Of a stretch of DNA of 64,000 nucleotides, positions 60,369-64,000 are shown piece by piece. This stretch comes from Pontibacter diazotrophicus. GTDB lineage: Bacteria > Bacteroidota > Bacteroidia > Cytophagales > Hymenobacteraceae. Where the stretch lies: assembly GCF_003367245.1 (NCBI RefSeq), contig NZ_QRGR01000007.1:1-64000 (forward strand). Reading direction: 5' to 3'. The stretch's first letter is position 1, and the number at the start of each line of letters is the position of its first letter. The notes below the pieces were generated by a model. The model made no database searches and was not told the origin of the DNA. It saw only the letters and a program-made list of their open reading frames with translations. Both the position numbers and the translations under genes were made by a program.

Positions 60369-62555
60369 TTGGAGCTATCTTCACTTTTAGAGCCACTGCC
60401 GGGCACAGCGCAAACCACACTCGCGTTAATAGTGCTCCTGCTGCCCCTGTTGGCTTTTTTGATTCTGTTCTTTTTTGGCAGACGCCTGCCCCGCCGCGGT
60501 GATTGGCTGGCGGTAGGTCTTTCTGCGCTTTCCTTTGCTCTGTCGGTGTGGCTCTTCACCCAGACCTGGAACACCACCACCTTCCACAGCCGCACAGTGT
60601 GGTTTAGTATGGCATCCATAGGCGGTACGTTGGCTGATTTTACAGCAGGCATTCTGCTAGATAACCTGACAGTGCTGATGCTGGTTATTGTCACTTTTAC
60701 CTCCACACTGGTGCAGCTCTTTTCAATAGGCTACATGCACGGCGACAGGGGCTATAGCCGATACTTCGCTTACCTGGGGCTGTTCACGTTCAGCATGCTG
60801 GGCATTGTGCTTGTGGACAACCTGCTGCTGCTTTTCATGTTCTGGGAGTTGGTGGGCCTGTCGTCTTACCTGCTGATTGGATTTTGGTTTACGCGACCTG
60901 CAGCCATTGCGGCAAACAAGAAAGCCTTTCTGGTGAACAGGGTAGGGGATATCGGCTTGTTGCTGGGCCTCTTCGCCTTTTATACCTATTTTCGCACATT
61001 TGACTTAGAGGTTCTGCGAGCACTTATAGGGGCAGGCAACTGGACAGACGAAGGCTTTGCGGTTTCATATATACTGAACGGGCAGCAGTGGCGGGTTGAG
61101 ATGGGACCGGTGTTGCTGACACTGGCTGGTTTAGGTTTGTTCATGGGTTGTGTGGGTAAATCAGCGCAGTTTCCGCTGCAGGTGTGGCTGCCGGATGCCA
61201 TGCAAGGTCCTACTCCTGTTTCTGCCCTCATCCATGCCGCCACCATGGTAGCGGCTGGGGTATACTTACTTGCCCGCTGCTATGCCTTTTTTACCACAGA
61301 TGCACTCACCGTTATAGCCATCGTCGGCGCTATCACAGCTTTATTAGGTGCTGTTGCTGCACTTACGCAATACGATATAAAAGCAGTACTGGCTTTCTCT
61401 ACTATTTCACAGTTGGGATACATGGTGATGGGCATGGGTACTGGCGCACACGATGCCTCGCTCTTCCATCTCACCACACACGCTTTCTTCAAGGCTGCGC
61501 TCTTCCTGAACGCCGGTATCATCATACATGCCATGCACCGCGGCCTGCACCACACGCATCAGCCACACGGCATAGATCCGCAGGATATCCGGAATATGGG
61601 TGGCCTGCGGAAGGCGATGCCGCTCACATTCTATTCCTATTTACTGGCTGCCGCAGCCCTTGTGGGTTTGCCTTTGTTCTCTGGTTTCCTTTCCAAAGAT
61701 GCAATTCTGTCCGGCAGTTGGGCCTGGGCACAAAGCATGAGCGCTAACGGCAACAGTTTCTACTATATTGTTCCGGTTATCGGTTTTACGGTGGTGCTGC
61801 TGACGGCTTATTACATGGGAAGGCACATGTGGTTTATGTTCTTCGGTTCCTTTAGACTGCCGTTTGATGTGCGGGAACTGCGGGTATCGGCAGGGCAGGA
61901 GCTGGAGCGCGTGATGGCGCTACCGGTGGTGTTGCTGGCCATACTTTCCATAGGCATTTTCTTTTCCCTGAACCCGCTCGACTTCAGCAACAGTTGGGTA
62001 ATGCAAGGCATCGGCCTCGAAAAACTTACAACAGGTGGCGCTCTGCTGGCAGACAACCTGCTGCAGGCGGTCGTGGCGCAGGACGAGGCAAATCATACCG
62101 CCCACCTGGTAATTGGTGTACTCTCAGCGCTGTTGGGTGTGGCAGGTGTAGGCTTAGCTATTGGCAAATACAGAAACAAGTCAGGTGAAGCCTTACTGCA
62201 GGAACACCCACAGAGCACCTTTGCCAGGTTCTCTTATAACCACTTTTACCTCGACCAGTTTTACGCAAAAGCCTTTGTAAGGCCCAGCCTGCTACTGGCC
62301 CGCGGCCTGTACCGGATGGATAAGCGTGTGATAGATTATACCCTGAATTATGGCAGTAAGTGGCTGGTCGTGTTGGCAAAGGTAATCGGAGGGTTCGATC
62401 GTTTTGTGGTGGATGGACTGGTATGGCTGGTGGCTGCCGCCTCCAAATTGCTAGGCCGCGTTGGGCGTGGCTTGCAGAATGGCCAGGTGCAATCTTACTA
62501 CGCTTACTCTCTCTTCGGATTTATTTTGATTATACTATACATCCTCGTGTTTTGA
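60369..62555 (+). CDS. nuoL: NADH-quinone oxidoreductase subunit L
   Basis: A 728-aa antiporter-like subunit with the proton-pump motifs: FMFWELVGLSSYLLIGFWF, KSAQFPLQVWLPDAMQGPTPVSALIHAATMVAAG and STISQLGYMVMG with the key Lys, Glu and His residues. The long lateral helix follows near the C-terminus. The start is TTG at 60369: the nuoK stop codon is in frame 12 bases upstream and no ATG precedes the conserved first helix. Confidence 0.95.
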   Translation: MELSSLLEPLPGTAQTTLALIVLLLPLLAFLILFFFGRRLPRRGDWLAVGLSALSFALSVWLFTQTWNTTTFHSRTVWFSMASIGGTLADFTAGILLDNLTVLMLVIVTFTSTLVQLFSIGYMHGDRGYSRYFAYLGLFTFSMLGIVLVDNLLLLFMFWELVGLSSYLLIGFWFTRPAAIAANKKAFLVNRVGDIGLLLGLFAFYTYFRTFDLEVLRALIGAGNWTDEGFAVSYILNGQQWRVEMGPVLLTLAGLGLFMGCVGKSAQFPLQVWLPDAMQGPTPVSALIHAATMVAAGVYLLARCYAFFTTDALTVIAIVGAITALLGAVAALTQYDIKAVLAFSTISQLGYMVMGMGTGAHDASLFHLTTHAFFKAALFLNAGIIIHAMHRGLHHTHQPHGIDPQDIRNMGGLRKAMPLTFYSYLLAAAALVGLPLFSGFLSKDAILSGSWAWAQSMSANGNSFYYIVPVIGFTVVLLTAYYMGRHMWFMFFGSFRLPFDVRELRVSAGQELERVMALPVVLLAILSIGIFFSLNPLDFSNSWVMQGIGLEKLTTGGALLADNLLQAVVAQDEANHTAHLVIGVLSALLGVAGVGLAIGKYRNKSGEALLQEHPQSTFARFSYNHFYLDQFYAKAFVRPSLLLARGLYRMDKRVIDYTLNYGSKWLVVLAKVIGGFDRFVVDGLVWLVAAASKLLGRVGRGLQNGQVQSYYAYSLFGFILIILYILVF

Positions 62556-62674
62556 TGATTAATTTCGCGTGCAGAATACGAAGATGTGGGGATAAGAAAA
62601 TTTCTAAGACGCTCATGGATACAGGTTATACCGTCTTATGTCCTTCGTCTCAATACTTGTGTCTATAAATATTG

Positions 62675-64000
62675 ATGAACTTTATACTCAGTAGTCTCAT
62701 TTTTACACCTTTGCTGGCGGCGCTTGTTGTACTGGTTATGCCTGCGCACCTGCACAGGCCGATAAAGGCAGTGGCGCTTTTGGGAACACTGGTGCAGATG
62801 GGGCTGGCTGTCTTTTCATACGTAAATTTCGATGGCGGCGCCTTTGCGAATGGGCAGCAGGGCTACCAGTTTGTGGAGAAGCTCAACTGGATTGGCTTTT
62901 CGCTCGGCAACCTGGGGCTGTTCCAGATTGAGTACTTTGTGGGTGTGGATGGTATCAGCATAAGCATGGTGCTGCTCACAGGTATTATTGGCGTGATCGG
63001 AATTATCTCCTCCTGGACCATCACCAGGAATGTAAAGGGGTATTTTCTGCTCTACCTGCTATTGCTCACCAGCGTGATGGGCTGCTTTTTAGCGCTGGAT
63101 TTCTTCCTCTTTTACCTCTTCTTCGAATTCATGCTGTTGCCGATGTACTTCCTAATCGGTATCTGGGGCGGCCCGAGGAGGGAGTACGCAGCCATCAAAT
63201 TTTTTATATATACCCTGGTTGGCTCGCTTTTTATCTTGATAGTGATGATTGGGCTGTATACTTCTGTAATCGACCCGGTGGCGACAGCAAGGCAGTTGGG
63301 GCTGCTGGAGCGTGATATGGCTGCCTCTCCGGATGTGATACGGCAGGTGCAGCAAATGCTGCAGCAAGGCGCTATCAGCACCCAAGGCATGGTGCATACC
63401 TTCAGCATTCCGGCCATGATGGAAGCGGCTAACTTTCTGCCTGATAGCCTGTTGCATGTGGTGTCGCGGGTAACACTTTGGGACCTGCCGATACGGTTTG
63501 TTGCTTTCCTGCTGCTGTTGGCTGGCTTTGCCATCAAGGTGCCGGTGGTGCCGGTGCATACATGGCTACCCGATGCTCACGTAGAGGCGCCAACGCCTAT
63601 CTCTGTACTGCTGGCTGCTATACTACTAAAAGTAGGTGGCTACGGCCTTATTCGCATTGTGTATCCGGTTTTTCCGGATGCAGCAGCTTATTTCTCGGTA
63701 TTGGTGGGCAGTTTAGGGGTGCTGTCTATAATTTATGGTGCCCTCAACGCCCTGGCCATGAACGACCTGAAAAAGCTAATTGCCTATTCTTCGGTGTCGC
63801 ATATGGGCTTTGTGCTGCTGGGGCTGGCCTCTCTCACCACAGAGGGGGTGAATGGCGCTGTTTACATGATGTTCAGTCATGGTATTATCTCTGCGATGCT
63901 CTTCCTGGTGGTAGGGGTGATATATGACCGGGCACATGACCGTATGATACAAAACTTCAGAGGCTTAGCGAACGTGATGCCTGCCTATACTACGTTTGTA
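62675..64000 (+). CDS. nuoM: NADH-quinone oxidoreductase subunit M (cut by window end)
   Basis: The first 442 codons of an antiporter-like subunit starting MNFILSSLIFTPLLAALVV. The motifs FYLFFEFMLLPMYFLIGIWGGPRREYAAIKFF, FAIKVPVVPVHTWLPDAHVEAPTPISVLLAAILLKVGGYG and AYSSVSHMGFVLLGL are present, with the key Glu and Lys. The frame is open to the last base. It follows nuoL after 119 bases in which I see no other feature. Confidence 0.96.
   Translation, partial: MNFILSSLIFTPLLAALVVLVMPAHLHRPIKAVALLGTLVQMGLAVFSYVNFDGGAFANGQQGYQFVEKLNWIGFSLGNLGLFQIEYFVGVDGISISMVLLTGIIGVIGIISSWTITRNVKGYFLLYLLLLTSVMGCFLALDFFLFYLFFEFMLLPMYFLIGIWGGPRREYAAIKFFIYTLVGSLFILIVMIGLYTSVIDPVATARQLGLLERDMAASPDVIRQVQQMLQQGAISTQGMVHTFSIPAMMEAANFLPDSLLHVVSRVTLWDLPIRFVAFLLLLAGFAIKVPVVPVHTWLPDAHVEAPTPISVLLAAILLKVGGYGLIRIVYPVFPDAAAYFSVLVGSLGVLSIIYGALNALAMNDLKKLIAYSSVSHMGFVLLGLASLTTEGVNGAVYMMFSHGIISAMLFLVVGVIYDRAHDRMIQNFRGLANVMPAYTTFV

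Overview
The window is a bacterial chromosome segment of about 50% G+C, almost certainly from the Bacteroidota, most likely order Cytophagales and a Pontibacter-like member of the Hymenobacteraceae. This is inferred from family content: two SusC/FecA-style TonB receptors, a DUF4249 lipoprotein, paired DUF4199 membrane proteins, a BatA-domain protein, a fused DAHP synthase/type II chorismate mutase, and promoters of the Bacteroidota form TTTG-N19-21-TAnnTTTG. I see no prophage, insertion sequence, CRISPR array or tRNA. The window opens with a 5S rRNA, the end of an rRNA operon.

Layout. 0.3-9 kb: a truncated GH2-like secreted protein (-), then a + strand run of BatA-domain protein, metal-site-less dihydroorotase homologue, two DUF4199 proteins and two glycosyltransferases. 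9-16.4 kb: a small secreted protein and a tight outer-membrane operon (STN-type TonB receptor, DUF4249 lipoprotein, MG2/plug-like secreted protein). 16.4-23.1 kb: orphan GAF histidine kinase, purB, a GT51 transglycosylase, a bile-acid-symporter-type transporter and DUF3817. 23.2-28.1 kb: an aromatic amino-acid cluster on the - strand. 28-45 kb: TerC, DPM1-like glycosyltransferase, protoporphyrinogen oxidase, GmhB-like phosphatase, arginine decarboxylase divergent from arginase-argS, glutathione peroxidase, menA, a second TonB receptor, pncA and a DEAD-box helicase. 45-57 kb: a 28-aa microprotein ORF, yebC, CoA transferase, an unrecognised protein, ABC-F ATPase, SPW and RDD membrane proteins, murI, a YgiB/YgiC-like pair, glycerate kinase and GntP. 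57.4 kb to the end: nuoH-I-J-K-L-M, the last cut by the window edge.

The most notable part is the aromatic cluster. Two transcription units (pheA-aminotransferase-DAHPS/CM, and a second DAHPS/CM homologue) are each preceded by what reads as a complete classical attenuator: a promoter, a 22-26 codon leader peptide, a G-rich segment inside the leader ORF, and a terminator whose 5' arm can pair with that segment. The leader peptide before pheA has seven Phe/Tyr codons out of eight consecutive codons just before the switch. The two attenuators share the same core and geometry. The second DAHPS/CM copy has lost the catalytic Lys, a metal-ligand Asp and key chorismate mutase residues, so it looks non-catalytic although it keeps its own attenuator.

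Many genes end in strong perfect-stem hairpins, which makes the transcription units easy to delimit. Several starts (purB, menA, nuoL) can be fixed from promoter position or in-frame stops.
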